Origin: Methanobacteriota archaeon | Lineage (GTDB): Archaea; Halobacteriota; Methanosarcinia; Methanosarcinales; Methanosarcinaceae | Reading direction: 5' to 3' | Assembly (NCBI GenBank): GCA_016841625.1 | Contig: JAENYU010000001.1 | Location: forward strand, 1-64,000 | Length of the DNA stretch: 64,000 nt | Shown here: positions 27,577-37,264 of the stretch, piece by piece | Position numbering within the stretch: the stretch's first letter is position 1 | Layout of the letters: every line of letters starts with the position of its first letter | Program-made: the position numbers and the translations under genes | The notes under the pieces: generated by a model | The model's database searches: none | Told to the model about the DNA's origin: nothing | The model's input: only the letters and a program-made list of their open reading frames with translations

Positions 27577-28200
27577 TTAAACTGCCAGTGTTTCCCAATA
27601 TTTGAGAGCCTCTTCATGGCTTTTTATTTTGCTTTTGAGCAATTTATGCTGGGGCTTGCCTTTTGACAATTCCTCGCCCTTGCTGTCGTGGGATTCTTCC
27701 AGCTGTTTTTCGGATTCCTCAATCTTTTTAAGTTCCTGGTTAGAGTTTTTTGCTTCTTCAATTTTTACCCCGACCTGCTGGACAATGCTTTCTTCAAGGT
27801 CCGCTTTCCGGGATGCCTCCTGGAGGCTACCTTTAAATGCTCCTGCAAGCTCCTGCTCTTCTCCCGGCTCCATCTGGGTCTTAAGCTTCTTTATGTCTTC
27901 AAGGAGTTTATTGGCAGAAATCTGGTCAATTTTCGGGAAAAGCTCCTTTTCAAGTAGCCCTTCTACCTGATGGTAGAACTGCTGCCTTTTTTCCTTAAGA
28001 ACCTCCTTCCGCTCGAACATCTGGTTCTTGGAGTTCTTCGAATTCTTGACTTCGTCTTCGATCTCGTTCAGCCGGCTTTCCAGCTCTTCGAATTCCTTTC
28101 TGTATTCTTCCAGGAATCGCCTGTGTTTATCCACAACTCCGGCAACCAGTTCCCCTGATGTCAATGTCCTGATCCCGGCGTTTTCGCTGCTTTCGTTCAC
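27577..28200 (-). CDS. Second coiled-coil protein
   Basis: A 207-residue helical protein with long charged heptad stretches (residues about 25-95 and 125-200) and a short N-terminal leader NESSENAGIRTLTSGELV. No known domain. First gene of a minus-strand pair with the 320-residue coiled-coil protein. Function unknown; an SMC-like or scaffold role is speculation. Confidence 0.7.
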   Translation of the reverse strand: MNESSENAGIRTLTSGELVAGVVDKHRRFLEEYRKEFEELESRLNEIEDEVKNSKNSKNQMFERKEVLKEKRQQFYHQVEGLLEKELFPKIDQISANKLLEDIKKLKTQMEPGEEQELAGAFKGSLQEASRKADLEESIVQQVGVKIEEAKNSNQELKKIEESEKQLEESHDSKGEELSKGKPQHKLLKSKIKSHEEALKYWETLAV

Positions 28201-28336
28201 TGTATCACTATTCGCAGTTTAATTTTGTAAATATATTATAAGATGAACTTCTCTTCCTTTGAGAGGTGCCGGACAAGGCAGCAGGTCACCTTTTTGCTAT
28301 CCTCGCCTTTTCCTTAAGCATCATAACTCGCAGGTT

Positions 28337-28627
28337 TCATACCCTGAAAATCTGGGCATGGGGTACTCCATCGATCATGATTACGGCTCCCTGATCGACA
28401 AGTCTGCACTTTATTGCACACTGGACTGTTTTTTCTCCAAAGAGGTTGGCAGTTGTGGCTCTTCCCAGGGCTTCCTGAAGTTCGGGTTCTGAAACCTCTT
28501 TGCCTTCGTAAAAATCCCTGTTTATTTCCACATTGCTCTTTCCGTTTTTCAGTTTCTTTCCGAGCACTTCGCTGTCGCAAGCCGCTACCAGAAAGTATTC
28601 TCCGTTTTCATAGATCTTTAGGTACAT
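28337..28627 (-). CDS. DUF424 family protein
   Basis: A 96-residue archaeal protein with the family pattern MYLKIYENGEYFLVAACDSE, KNGKSNVEINRDFYEG and the end LVDQGAVIMIDGVPHAQIFR. DUF424 is conserved in archaea beside translation and replication genes; function unproven. Here it lies between mcm and the coiled-coil pair on the same strand. Confidence 0.85.
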   Translation of the reverse strand: MYLKIYENGEYFLVAACDSEVLGKKLKNGKSNVEINRDFYEGKEVSEPELQEALGRATTANLFGEKTVQCAIKCRLVDQGAVIMIDGVPHAQIFRV

Positions 28628-28691
28628 ATTTTACCCTTTTAGTATTTACAGCTTAACCATCTATACTTTATTCATAGGTAATATGGATTAC

Positions 28692-28826
28692 GAATTAATT
28701 TGAAACGAATTAATTTGAAACAATTTTGTGTGAAATAATTTAGTGTGAAATAATTTAATTTGAAATGATTTAGTGTGAAACAATTTAATTTGAAGCAATT
28801 TTATGTGAGATAATTTTGTGTGAAAC
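28692..28826 (+). repeat. 15-nt degenerate tandem repeat between mcm and DUF424
   Basis: Nine contiguous 15-nt units of the form (A/G)ATTTNRTKTGAAAY fill the gap between the two minus-strand genes. Further decayed units reach the mcm stop codon. The period is strict although the bases vary. Confidence 0.85.
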
Positions 28827-28853
28827 TTATGAGTGATGATTTTGATGTGAAAC

Positions 28854-30962
28854 TTATTTGTTGACAATTTTTACGTGATCTTTGTCCGGGGCAAAAAGGT
28901 CTCCCCGCTGTCTCATTTTACTTATGTGCTCTTCGGCATGGGCCCTGTCAATACCACACTCTTTTTCCGCTTCGGCATAGACTTCTTCCAGGGGAGCTTT
29001 CCCATGCTGGTGCCTCTCACATACTTTTTTGATAACGTTTTTCAGGATCTTTATCTTGTCCCTCTGGTTCTTGCTTGTGCCGGTCGCGATGATGTCCGCG
29101 TCAAGGGCTCCTGTTTCCGGATCCATGCCTACGTTCTTCAGGCAGTTCATTACGATTCTGATAGTCCTTCTTGCATCTTCCAGAGTGACCTTATTGCTAA
29201 GTCGGACTCTTGCGCTGGCTTCCGAGAGGCGGACCAGGGCTTCGAGCTGCCTGGCGGTAACAGGTACGGGGGTGTTCTTTCCCTCTCCGGTTTTCCTGAG
29301 ATCCGTATAGAAGTTGATCAGGTGCTGCCTGGTGTCGTCTTCCATTGCCGGATATACGTTTTTCCTGGCGTACGCGACGTATTTTCGCATGATTTCAGCA
29401 TCGATCACAGGTTCGATAACTTCCAGTTCAGCTTCCACGAATTCTTTGCTTATGTCGCAGCCGGGAAGTTTTTGCCTTTGTTCGAAGAGTTCCCCTGCGT
29501 AATGGGACTGGAGGATGTGGGTGGCAATTTTGCTGTCCATGGCGTGGTTCGGAGTATCGAGCAGGATAAATATAAGGTCAAAACGGGAGAGCAGGGCGGG
29601 TGGCATGTTTATCTGCTCTGCCAGGCCTTCATATCGGTCAAACCGTCCATACTTAGGGTTTGCCGCTCCCAGGAGGGCGCAGCGGGACCTCAGGGTTGCG
29701 ATGATGCCTGCCTTGGCTATGCTGATGGTCTGCTGTTCCATTGCTTCGTGCAGGGCACTTTTATCCTCTGTCCGCATCTTGTCCATCTCGTCAACGGCCG
29801 CAACCCCCATGTCTGCCATCACGAGAGCTCCTCCTTCGATGGTCCACCTTCCGTCGTTCAGGTCGTCTTTCACGGCAGCGGCGGTCAGACCGCTTGCAGA
29901 GGCACTTCTTCCCGAAGCAAATACGCCTCTTGGGGATAGCTTGACCACATAGCGGAGGAGCTGGCTCTTGGCAATTCCCGGGTCTCCCACGAGCATCATG
30001 TGGATATCTCCTCTGATCCTGGAACCGTCGGGAAGGTTTTTCACGACCCCTGAAAAGAGCTGGAGGGCCATGGCTTCTTTTATGTCCTCATATCCGTAAA
30101 TTGAAGGGGCAATCGAGGCTATGATTTTTTCGTATATCTCCGGGTCCCTGGAAAGTTCCAGGATCTGCTCCTCTTCTTCCGGGGCGATTTCCAGTTCGTC
30201 AAAGTCCTTGTCCAGTTTTTCGATAGAGTTTGCCTCAAGGACAAGGTCATAGAAGGTGGACTTCCCGTCCCGGAGGGTGCGCTGCCTGGATTTCAGGACT
30301 CCATTTATAATGACCCGGTCTCCGGGGGTGACATCTCCCGTAAGGTCGTCTTCCGAGTCCATTTCAAGGCTCTGGGGCTGGGAGCCACCTTTCAGGTTTT
30401 CGGGGGACTCCTGGACCTGGAGTTTCTGGGCATCGACAAAAGTTGATTCTTCAATTACGACCTTGAAAGGGCCTTTCTTCCCGCAGGTCTCTTCTTCACA
30501 GCCCCCGTAAGGCTCTTCGAATTTGAAGCTGTTTTGCTCCACAATGGTTAAATGTCCGCAGCGGAGGCACTGGAAGGCGGCTTTTGTGATCCTGGGCCTC
30601 ACTTCCGTGGCTTTCCGGATCATCCCCTCGATTGCAATGAACCTGGTCAGGTGCTTGCTGCGCAGTTCCCGGATTGGGACCCTGTTAGGGACCTTTACAA
30701 TCCTGACATGGGCCTGTTCAAAGTCTTTTTCCACGGGGAGGTCGACTTCTTTCAGTGCAGCTTCGGCTGATTCCAAAAGTTCTCCGGGGTGGTCAAGAAA
30801 CTCTTTTGAGAGCTCCCTGTCAAACTTCTCAATGTCGGTGAAGTCCACGGTGAGGCTTCTCTGGTCCGGGTACTCGTTTGCAAGCTGGAGGATTTCGTTC
30901 CAGTAATAATCTTTAAAAAATTTCTTCAGTTTTTCGTTCCACTTGCTTTCGGTCTCTGTCAT
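28854..30962 (-). CDS. mcm: Replicative helicase MCM
   Basis: A 702-residue MCM of normal archaeal length. The N-terminal domain holds a Zn site (CLRCGH...CEEETCG near residues 133-160). AAA+ core: Walker A GDPGIAKSQLL near 325, Walker B DEMDKM near 385, sensor GAANPKYGRFD, arginine finger SRFDL near 460. The C-terminal winged helix (VIKKVCERHQHGKAPLEEVY onward) ends the protein. It unwinds DNA 3' to 5' at the fork. Monocistronic or leading DUF424. Confidence 0.97.
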   Translation of the reverse strand: MTETESKWNEKLKKFFKDYYWNEILQLANEYPDQRSLTVDFTDIEKFDRELSKEFLDHPGELLESAEAALKEVDLPVEKDFEQAHVRIVKVPNRVPIRELRSKHLTRFIAIEGMIRKATEVRPRITKAAFQCLRCGHLTIVEQNSFKFEEPYGGCEEETCGKKGPFKVVIEESTFVDAQKLQVQESPENLKGGSQPQSLEMDSEDDLTGDVTPGDRVIINGVLKSRQRTLRDGKSTFYDLVLEANSIEKLDKDFDELEIAPEEEEQILELSRDPEIYEKIIASIAPSIYGYEDIKEAMALQLFSGVVKNLPDGSRIRGDIHMMLVGDPGIAKSQLLRYVVKLSPRGVFASGRSASASGLTAAAVKDDLNDGRWTIEGGALVMADMGVAAVDEMDKMRTEDKSALHEAMEQQTISIAKAGIIATLRSRCALLGAANPKYGRFDRYEGLAEQINMPPALLSRFDLIFILLDTPNHAMDSKIATHILQSHYAGELFEQRQKLPGCDISKEFVEAELEVIEPVIDAEIMRKYVAYARKNVYPAMEDDTRQHLINFYTDLRKTGEGKNTPVPVTARQLEALVRLSEASARVRLSNKVTLEDARRTIRIVMNCLKNVGMDPETGALDADIIATGTSKNQRDKIKILKNVIKKVCERHQHGKAPLEEVYAEAEKECGIDRAHAEEHISKMRQRGDLFAPDKDHVKIVNK

Positions 30963-31109
30963 AATTTGCCCGGATTTTTTGAAATTTCAAATATTATCTA
31001 GGATTTTTGAAAAAATCTTTATTTCCTCAAACTGCCACTGCGTTCAGAACAGCTTGCTCAAAAAGCGTTTAAAAAAAATGTACATTGAAGTTCCGAATGT
31101 AAGAGTGGC

Positions 31110-31880
31110 TTATTCTGATATGAACTTTTCTATGTCTACCTCTCCTTCGTTTTCCTGCAGAAGGTGCTGGACTTCTCCGGAGGGGTTATCTATCTTTCTT
31201 TCGATTTTCCTTATCACTCCCCGCAGGGTCTGGACCTCCCTGGGGGTCAGCCCGGCCCTCCCGAAGATCCTTCTCAGCATCAGGAAAGTTTTGTCCTTTT
31301 TGTGGGGGGGGTAATCTATTTTTTCCAGGAGTTCCCCGACGTGTCCATACAATAGCCGCAGGTCAAGCCCTTCTGCAAGGGGGTTCTCCCCGCTTTCAAT
31401 TCCGGAAAGTTCGTAGAGCAGCACTGCCACGGCATGGGAGATGTTCATTACGGGGTATTCTTCAGAAGTGGGAACCGTAACCAGCATGTCAAAGCTTTTG
31501 ATTTCCTCGTTCCGGAAACCGTTGTCTTCGCGCCCGAAAAGGACTGCAACTGTCCCGCTGTACCCTTTGAGCCTCTCCTTGATTTCGGGGGGCGTATAAA
31601 GTGGGAGCCGGATATGTTCCCCTACCTTCAGGCTCGGGATTCCCGTGGTCCCTATGACAAGGTTTGCGCCTTTTACGGCTTCTTCGACCGTCGAGGTTAT
31701 CCTGGCTCCTTCCAGTACGTCCCTGGCATGGGAGGACATGGCTCTTGCCTGTCCTTCCAGCTTGCAGGGGTTTACAAGGACAAGGTCCGAATATCCGAAG
31801 TTTTTCATGGCTCTTGCTACCGAGCCGACGTTTCCCTGATATATGGGCTCCACAAGCACTACGCGTATCTCAAGTGACAA
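31110..31880 (-). CDS. SPOUT RNA 2'-O-methyltransferase, TrmJ-like
   Basis: A 256-residue SpoU/TrmJ-type enzyme with the knotted SAM-binding motifs: EPIYQGNVGSVARAMKNFG near residue 12, VAVLFGREDNGFRNEEI near 128, and VPTSEEYPVMNISHAVAVL near 155. The C-terminal helical extension (from about 190) fits archaeal TrmJ, which methylates the 2'-O of nucleotide 32 in tRNA. It follows a ferredoxin gene by 40 nt. Confidence 0.85.
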   Translation of the reverse strand: MSLEIRVVLVEPIYQGNVGSVARAMKNFGYSDLVLVNPCKLEGQARAMSSHARDVLEGARITSTVEEAVKGANLVIGTTGIPSLKVGEHIRLPLYTPPEIKERLKGYSGTVAVLFGREDNGFRNEEIKSFDMLVTVPTSEEYPVMNISHAVAVLLYELSGIESGENPLAEGLDLRLLYGHVGELLEKIDYPPHKKDKTFLMLRRIFGRAGLTPREVQTLRGVIRKIERKIDNPSGEVQHLLQENEGEVDIEKFISE

Positions 31881-31920
31881 GGTTTCTCAAATCCTGACTG
31901 CGCTTTTTCGGTTTTAAAAA

Positions 31921-32118
31921 TCAGTTCACGAGGGTGATTGCGTCTTCCATGCAGACCGTTGTGCACATCCTGCAGCCAAGGCAGTATGAGGCATCCTTTA
32001 CGACGCAGACCTTTTTTTCGTTCTTTGCCTCGATAGAATAGACCCTCGGGCCTTTCGGGCAGGCAGCTTTGCATGCCCCGCAGCCTGTACATTTCTCTTC
32101 ATCAATATAAATCTTCAT
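31921..32118 (-). CDS. Small two-cluster ferredoxin
   Basis: A 65-residue protein with CTGCGACKAACPKGPRVYSI near residue 10 and CLGCRMCTTVC near 46, each giving a [4Fe-4S] site; the first fourth Cys is followed by Pro-Lys. Probably co-transcribed with the TrmJ-like gene, though the link is not functional in any known way. Confidence 0.9.
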   Translation of the reverse strand: MKIYIDEEKCTGCGACKAACPKGPRVYSIEAKNEKKVCVVKDASYCLGCRMCTTVCMEDAITLVN

Positions 32119-32294
32119 GTTAGCGATTTCTCTTCAGGAAATTAATCTTTTTGATAAACAGACAGATCCTTTTCTTAATAGTCTAATTTATGTCACCTGT
32201 CGGATATCTGTCTATTCTTTATTATTATTCTCTATTATTATTCCTATTATTATAGTGGTGTTAAGTTCTTAATCGGGTCATAACCTTAAATATA

Positions 32295-32333
32295 AGCTGA
32301 TATAAGTAGCTGATATAAGTAGCTGAGATAGTT
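32295..32333 (+). repeat. 13-nt tandem repeat (AGCTGATATAAGT)
   Basis: Two perfect and one decayed unit stand about 85 nt before the erythrin gene, in a region where the promoter would be expected. The TATA-like core within each unit could mean repeated promoter elements. Confidence 0.8.
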
Positions 32334-32416
32334 ACTATAAGGTAATGTCCGGACATAGATTAACATGTATGTCTGTAAAGTGAATATGTTTTTAGTTAAT
32401 CAGGAAGTGGTATTTT

Positions 32417-32800
32417 ATGAGTCTTGAAAAGATTTTACAGGACACATTCAAAGGGGAGACAACTGAAGTTGGATGGTACCTTGCAATGTCCAGGGTTGCG
32501 GAACTGGAAGGGTTTGCAGATGTTGCGGTTTACCTTCGCCAGATTGCAATGGATGAAGCCTGGCATGCAACCGAGGTTGCTGAGATCCTGGGTCTGATCA
32601 AGGGGTCTACCCTCGAAAACCTCGAAATGATGCTTGAAGGTGAAAGCAAAGCTGAGGTAGAAAAGGCTGAAGCCGCGGAAATTGCCCGGAATGAAGGCAA
32701 CACAAGGGCCGCCCTCTTCTTTGAAAGGGCATCCCTGGACGAAGCCAGGCATAAGGCAGGCCTTAAAGGTTTCCTTAAGCGGCTGAAAGAGCAGCAGTGA
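32417..32800 (+). CDS. Rubrerythrin-like diiron protein without rubredoxin domain
   Basis: A 127-residue four-helix ferritin-like protein. The diiron ligands are recognisable: Glu in FKGETTEVGWYLA, then DEAWHA, Glu in AEIARNEGNTRAALFF, and DEARHK (two ExxH pairs). It lacks the C-terminal FeCys4 domain, so it is an erythrin type. It probably takes part in peroxide or oxygen removal; the electron donor is unknown. Confidence 0.88.
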   Translation: MSLEKILQDTFKGETTEVGWYLAMSRVAELEGFADVAVYLRQIAMDEAWHATEVAEILGLIKGSTLENLEMMLEGESKAEVEKAEAAEIARNEGNTRAALFFERASLDEARHKAGLKGFLKRLKEQQ

Positions 32801-32827
32801 ATGACGGGAGAGAGGTCTTTCGATCCT

Positions 32828-32905
32828 TTCCTCTCCTTCTTTCCTTTTCTTCTTTCCTTTTCTTCTTTCCTTTACTTCTTTCTTTTTTCTTTTCCTCTCT
32901 TTTTT
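32828..32905 (+). terminator. Pyrimidine-rich 3' tract with 13-nt period
   Basis: Several CTTCTTTCCTTTT units followed by long T runs lie right after the erythrin gene. Archaeal terminators are often such T-tracts. The rest of 32905-33240 shows no supported feature. Confidence 0.55.
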
Positions 32906-33240
32906 TTCCTTTTGAGCTTTTATGCACTCATTTGTAAGGTGCATGCCTGGGATACATACAATTTATATTATCCGGATTATATCTGATTATTATCGAATTA
33001 TTATCCGGTAAATTGACCGGGTAGGTACCGGTGCACTGGGGGTACGTTGCCGGATATGTAGGGGGGTTGCTACTGGATTCTGGAATTTTTTTCCCGGGAA
33101 ATGATAGTCTCAGGCCTGGATGTCAATTTCCGGTGTCGGACTGCTGATTTATCAATTTATTGCCTGACTGGTTATCGATTGTTTATCGATTGTTTAAGTC
33201 GAAATTTTAAAAGAAATGGATTTTAGGAGATGTATAAAGC

Positions 33241-33900
33241 ATGAAAGGGGATATTCCTGAGAAAGGTGCCATTGTGCAAAGAGACGGGGAGACCTATGCA
33301 ATTGCTCCCCATATTCCGGGGGGAATCGTATATCCGAAGACTCTTCGAAAGATTGCGGACATTGCTGAAAAATACGGGGCTGCAGCCCTGAAACTTACTT
33401 CCGCCCAGCGGATTGCTATTGTCGGGTTGAAGGAAGCGGACCTGGATGCCGCCTGGGGAGAACTGGACATGAAGCCAGGGGCTGCAATCGGGCTCTGCGT
33501 TCGGAGCATCAAGCTCTGTCCGGGAACGACATTCTGCAAGCGGGGAAAGCAGGATGCCGTGGGGCTGGGCTTGAAACTAGATGAAAAATACCACGGTATG
33601 GCGCTGCCTTCCAAGTTCAAGATGGCAGTTTCCGGCTGTCCGAATTCCTGTTCAGAACCTGCCATCAAAGACCTGGGAATAATGGGAACTGCTAAGGGTT
33701 ATACTCTTATGGTGGGGGGCAGTGCAGGCCCGAGTCCGCGGCTTGGTGATGTCGTGGCAAAAGATCTTTCCGAGGAAGAAGTTCTGGAGTTTGTGGAAAT
33801 AATCATTAACTTCTACAAGGGTTACGGGAAAGCCAAAAGGCTCGGAAAGGTCATAGACGAAATGGGGCTTGAGAAATTCAAGGAAGAAATAGGGCTTTAA
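33241..33900 (+). CDS. Small siroheme/[4Fe-4S] sulfite reductase-like protein
   Basis: A 219-residue protein with the single-copy sulfite/nitrite reductase fold. Residues 10-75 are the ferredoxin-like half-domain (KYGAAALKLTSAQRIAIVGL). The cluster Cys are C93 and C99 (CPGTTFC) and C133 and C137 (CPNSC), as needed for a coupled siroheme-[4Fe-4S] site. It belongs with the short Dsr-like proteins of methanogens; physiological substrate is unproven. It lies 450 nt upstream of hdrED. Confidence 0.85.
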   Translation: MKGDIPEKGAIVQRDGETYAIAPHIPGGIVYPKTLRKIADIAEKYGAAALKLTSAQRIAIVGLKEADLDAAWGELDMKPGAAIGLCVRSIKLCPGTTFCKRGKQDAVGLGLKLDEKYHGMALPSKFKMAVSGCPNSCSEPAIKDLGIMGTAKGYTLMVGGSAGPSPRLGDVVAKDLSEEEVLEFVEIIINFYKGYGKAKRLGKVIDEMGLEKFKEEIGL

Positions 33901-34189
33901 TCCAGAATTATTTTGAGAACGATTCTTCCCCACATATTATACTATGCCCGGCCATTTACTTTTTATTTTTTTATTTTTTATTTTTCTCTTTATTTTTCAT
34001 TTTTCAATGCTTTTTTCCTGATGTTCTCCTTTTCTCTGTGCGCTCAGGCGCTAACCACCTCCTCTATTATATTATACTTAATATGTTATATTTTTAATTT
34101 TTTCCTTCTACCCTTCTTTTCTTTTATTAACGGGAACCTTATTTTTAGGCTCCCGAAGGCTTTTCGATCTATGAAAAGTTAAAGATAAC

Positions 34190-34200
34190 GTTTAAATATA
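34190..34200 (+). promoter_or_regulatory. Putative promoter of hdrED
   Basis: GTTTAAATATA preceded by AACG is the best TATA-like element in the gap 33901-34350. It would give a leader of about 125 nt. The first part of the gap (33955-34135) is T-rich and probably terminates the upstream gene. Confidence 0.45.
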
Positions 34201-34350
34201 ATAGATACAAAGACTAATCAAACCTTATACAGACAGTCGTTACGGCAGTCTTTCAATCTTTACTGTTATTTATGTCCTGTATCAGCGATAATATTTATAA
34301 AAACCAGTATCAGTTTTCAGTTTTTGATCCATACATAGGAGGAATAAATT

Positions 34351-35142
34351 ATTAGTGAGATGGCATATTTTTCTGGACTTACGGATGCTCTCAGGATCAC
34401 GTTTGTCCAGATGATGTTAGTCAGTTTTATCGCCATGGTGATTTTCGCATACGGCATGATCATCAACTTTCAGAAATGGGGTGCCGGTGTCACAGGCTAC
34501 GCTCTTGAACCCGAAGCCGGGAGCAAGGGAAGCGCAATCCGGTTCTTAAAGACCTGGTGGAATCAAGTGGTAGAAGAATCCCATCACGGGCATGGGAAAC
34601 CGATTCTCGAGGTTCTCGTCCTCGATATCGTCCTCCAGAGGAGGATTCTCAAGAGGAGTCCTTTCCGCTGGTTCATGCACTTTACGCTTGTTGCCGGCTG
34701 GATGAGTCTCTTTGCTCTCTCAGGCATGATGTTTACAGTTGAAATGGCCGAAAGGGTCGTCGAACTGCCCTTCACCGCCGCCCAGTTCAGGGAATTCCTG
34801 CAGGTTCCGAACGATATCTTCGGATACCTTCTGCTAATTGGTGTGACGATCGCTTTGGTCAGGAGACTTTTTGTCAAGGATGTCAGAGAAGCATCAATCA
34901 TGTATGACTGGGTCCTGCTGGGAACCGTATTCATTGTTACGATCACGGGCTTCCTTTCCGATGGGATCCGGACCGGAGACATCGGTTGGAGTCTTGGACT
35001 CGATCCCTCAATTGCTCCCCCCGCAGCTCTCTTCCACTCCGTGATTTCCCTGCTTTTCTGTATTGCATTTATCCCCTACTCCAAGTACATCCACGTAATC
35101 GCCACTCCACTTGCAATCCTTGCAAACAAGGGAGGAGAATAA
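34351..35142 (+). CDS. hdrE: Heterodisulfide reductase membrane subunit HdrE (cytochrome b)
   Basis: About 260-263 residues with five membrane spans; the b-haem subunit takes electrons from methanophenazine and passes them to HdrD. His ligands are expected in [20 protein letters not shown] and the Lys/His-rich first loop ([11 protein letters not shown]). The start is uncertain: ATG 34360 lies 16 nt after the perfect ribosome site AGGAGGA (34337-34343), whereas an in-frame ATT at 34351 is ideally spaced (7 nt) and would add ISE. I use the ATT but the ATG is the conservative choice. Confidence 0.93.
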   Translation: MSEMAYFSGLTDALRITFVQMMLVSFIAMVIFAYGMIINFQKWGAGVTGYALEPEAGSKGSAIRFLKTWWNQVVEESHHGHGKPILEVLVLDIVLQRRILKRSPFRWFMHFTLVAGWMSLFALSGMMFTVEMAERVVELPFTAAQFREFLQVPNDIFGYLLLIGVTIALVRRLFVKDVREASIMYDWVLLGTVFIVTITGFLSDGIRTGDIGWSLGLDPSIAPPAALFHSVISLLFCIAFIPYSKYIHVIATPLAILANKGGE

Positions 35143-35143
35143 A

Positions 35144-36388
35144 ATGGCAAAACGACAACCCTCAATAGACACGAAGAACCTGACCGCAGTCCAGCTCATG
35201 GAGCTAGACTCCTGTACCCGCTGCGGTGAATGTGTCAACTGGTGTCCAACTTACGCAGCTTCCGGCCAGAAGCCGGGGTTAGCCCCCAGGGACAAGATCC
35301 TCCGCTGGAGGCAGTTCATGAATAAGTCCTACGGGCTTAAAGCAAAACTCTTCGGGCCAACGGAAATCCCCTCATCCGAACTCGATGAGTTCAAGGACGA
35401 CGTGCACGGCTGTACCACCTGTGGGATCTGTGCAACCGTCTGTGAGTCCGGGATCAACACCGTGGAACTCTGGGAGTCCATGAGGACAAACCTTGTGAAG
35501 AAAGGAATCGGTCCCTTCGGAAAGCAGGGCATGTTCCCAAAACTCATCGGACAGTACCACAACCCTTACCTTCTGGACCAGAAGGCCAGGCTTGACTGGG
35601 TTCCTGAAGACGTGACGATCGCAGACAAGGCCAACATTGTCTATTTCACCGGCTGTACCGCCGGGTACAAGCAGCTGGCCCTTGCTTTTGCAACCTCCCG
35701 CGTGCTCAACAAGCTCGGCATCGAGTTTACCATGCTCGGGGAAGAGGAATGGTGTTGTGGCTCAGCCCTTATCAGGACCGGCCAGGTCCATGTTGATGAC
35801 GTGGCCCGGGGAGTCGCAAAGCACAACGTTGAAGCCATAAAGGCAAAGGGCGCCACAAAAGTCCTTTACGCCTGTGCTGGTTGCTTCCGTGCTTCAAAGG
35901 TCGACTGGCCGAGGCTTATCGGCGAAGAACTCCCCTTCGAGGTTATCCACATTACCGAGTTCCTTGCAGACCTTATCAAGAAAGACAAGATCAAATGGGA
36001 AACTTCCATTGACAAGACCGTCACCTACCATGACCCCTGCCACCTTGGACGTCATGTAGGTGTCTTCGATGCCCCCAGATATGTGCTTGAGCACATCCCG
36101 GGCGTCAAGTTCGTGGAAATGGACAGGATCAAGGAATTCCAGCGTTGCTGTGGAGCCGGTGGTGGAGTAAAGGCAGGTATCCCTGACCTTGCCCTCGGTG
36201 TTGCCGAATCCAGAGTCAAGGATGCCCTTGAGACCAATGCAGATATCCTCTCCAGTGCATGTCCCTTCTGTAAGAGGAACCTCTCAGACGGCCGTGATTC
36301 CCTCAAAGCCGACCTTGAGGTCGAAGACGTTATTGTGCTGGTCGCCCAGGCGCTGGGCCTCAGTGTTGAAGAACCTAAGAGTGAATGA
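35144..36388 (+). CDS. hdrD: Heterodisulfide reductase catalytic subunit HdrD
   Basis: A 414-residue subunit starting at ATG 35144 (GGGAGGAG upstream), 1 nt after hdrE. Two [4Fe-4S] sites ([12 protein letters not shown] at 24-34, [11 protein letters not shown] at 90-100). Two CCG domains hold the active-site cluster: [11 protein letters not shown] and, near 330, [11 protein letters not shown], with upstream CTAG-type Cys ([16 protein letters not shown]). It reduces CoM-S-S-CoB, the terminal step of respiration in Methanosarcina. Confidence 0.96.
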   Translation: MAKRQPSIDTKNLTAVQLMELDSCTRCGECVNWCPTYAASGQKPGLAPRDKILRWRQFMNKSYGLKAKLFGPTEIPSSELDEFKDDVHGCTTCGICATVCESGINTVELWESMRTNLVKKGIGPFGKQGMFPKLIGQYHNPYLLDQKARLDWVPEDVTIADKANIVYFTGCTAGYKQLALAFATSRVLNKLGIEFTMLGEEEWCCGSALIRTGQVHVDDVARGVAKHNVEAIKAKGATKVLYACAGCFRASKVDWPRLIGEELPFEVIHITEFLADLIKKDKIKWETSIDKTVTYHDPCHLGRHVGVFDAPRYVLEHIPGVKFVEMDRIKEFQRCCGAGGGVKAGIPDLALGVAESRVKDALETNADILSSACPFCKRNLSDGRDSLKADLEVEDVIVLVAQALGLSVEEPKSE

Positions 36389-36628
36389 AGGCTGGTTTTC
36401 CAGTCCTTCTTTTCTTTCTATTCTTTTTTTTCTTTCCAATATTTTTTCTTTCTTTCCCATTCTATTTCATTGCCTTTAAATATTTTTTTCACATCTCCCG
36501 ATTGCTTTTCATTTCATTCTATATTTTTTCATTTACTTCCAACGTTTTTCATCTCTTCCATATTCTTTTTTGGCTCCGTTTTCGTTTTATAGTAACGTTT
36601 AAATACAGACGTCTCCCTCAACTTGAAT

Positions 36629-37264
36629 ATGCAGATTCCTTACGAATTACTTGGAAAACTATTCGTATATCTGGTGCTTCTCGCCCTGGGTGGTACGGTG
36701 GTTGCTCTCCTGCTAGGCGCCTATTCCTTTAATAAACGCAGGATTATTTTTCCGAGTTTCGTGCTTTTCACACTCTACCTCTTTTATTCTCCTGCAAGGT
36801 GGTTGTGCAGATTTTTTCGAGTCCGGGAAACTCTTGTGGATGACATCCTTATAGATGTCCGGAATGCCTTAATGCTGGATCGCTTCATTCACACAAAAGA
36901 GCGGAGAGTTGTGTTCCTACCTCAATGCATGAGGCACCCCGAATGCAAGGCCAGGTGTGATCCTGTTCATGGCTATGAGTGCAAACGCTGCGGGAAGTGT
37001 GATATCTCAAAGATATGTGAGGTTGCAGACCGGTGCAACTTCAAGGTGTTTGTAATCCCTGGAAGCAGTTTTGTCAAAAAGATCTTCAAAGAATACAGGC
37101 CTCAGTCCTGCCTGGGCGTTGCCTGCTACAATGAGCTTGCGGAGGATATGCAGGAGGTATCTTTTATCCCGGTCCAGGGGGTTCTTCTCCTACGGGATGG
37201 TTGTTTCAACACCAAAGCTAACGTGGAAGAAATTATCCTAAAAATGGAGATGTGCGATGTATAA
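36629..37264 (+). CDS. DUF116 membrane protein, paralogue 1
   Basis: About 211 residues. N-terminal membrane span (YELLGKLFVYLVLLALGGTV) and a second hydrophobic segment near residue 45, then a cytoplasmic domain with the DUF116 Cys pattern PQCMRHPECKARC and YECKRCGKCDI, and later GVACYNEL and DGCFNTK. The Cys set suggests metal or Fe-S binding. Function unknown. Lies downstream of hdrD after a T-rich gap (36389-36600) and overlaps its paralogue by 8 nt. Confidence 0.8.
   Translation: MQIPYELLGKLFVYLVLLALGGTVVALLLGAYSFNKRRIIFPSFVLFTLYLFYSPARWLCRFFRVRETLVDDILIDVRNALMLDRFIHTKERRVVFLPQCMRHPECKARCDPVHGYECKRCGKCDISKICEVADRCNFKVFVIPGSSFVKKIFKEYRPQSCLGVACYNELAEDMQEVSFIPVQGVLLLRDGCFNTKANVEEIILKMEMCDV

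Noticed and set aside
28875-29939. Long plus-strand frame opposite mcm
   Set aside because: Antisense artefact of GC-rich third positions; mcm motifs are unambiguous.
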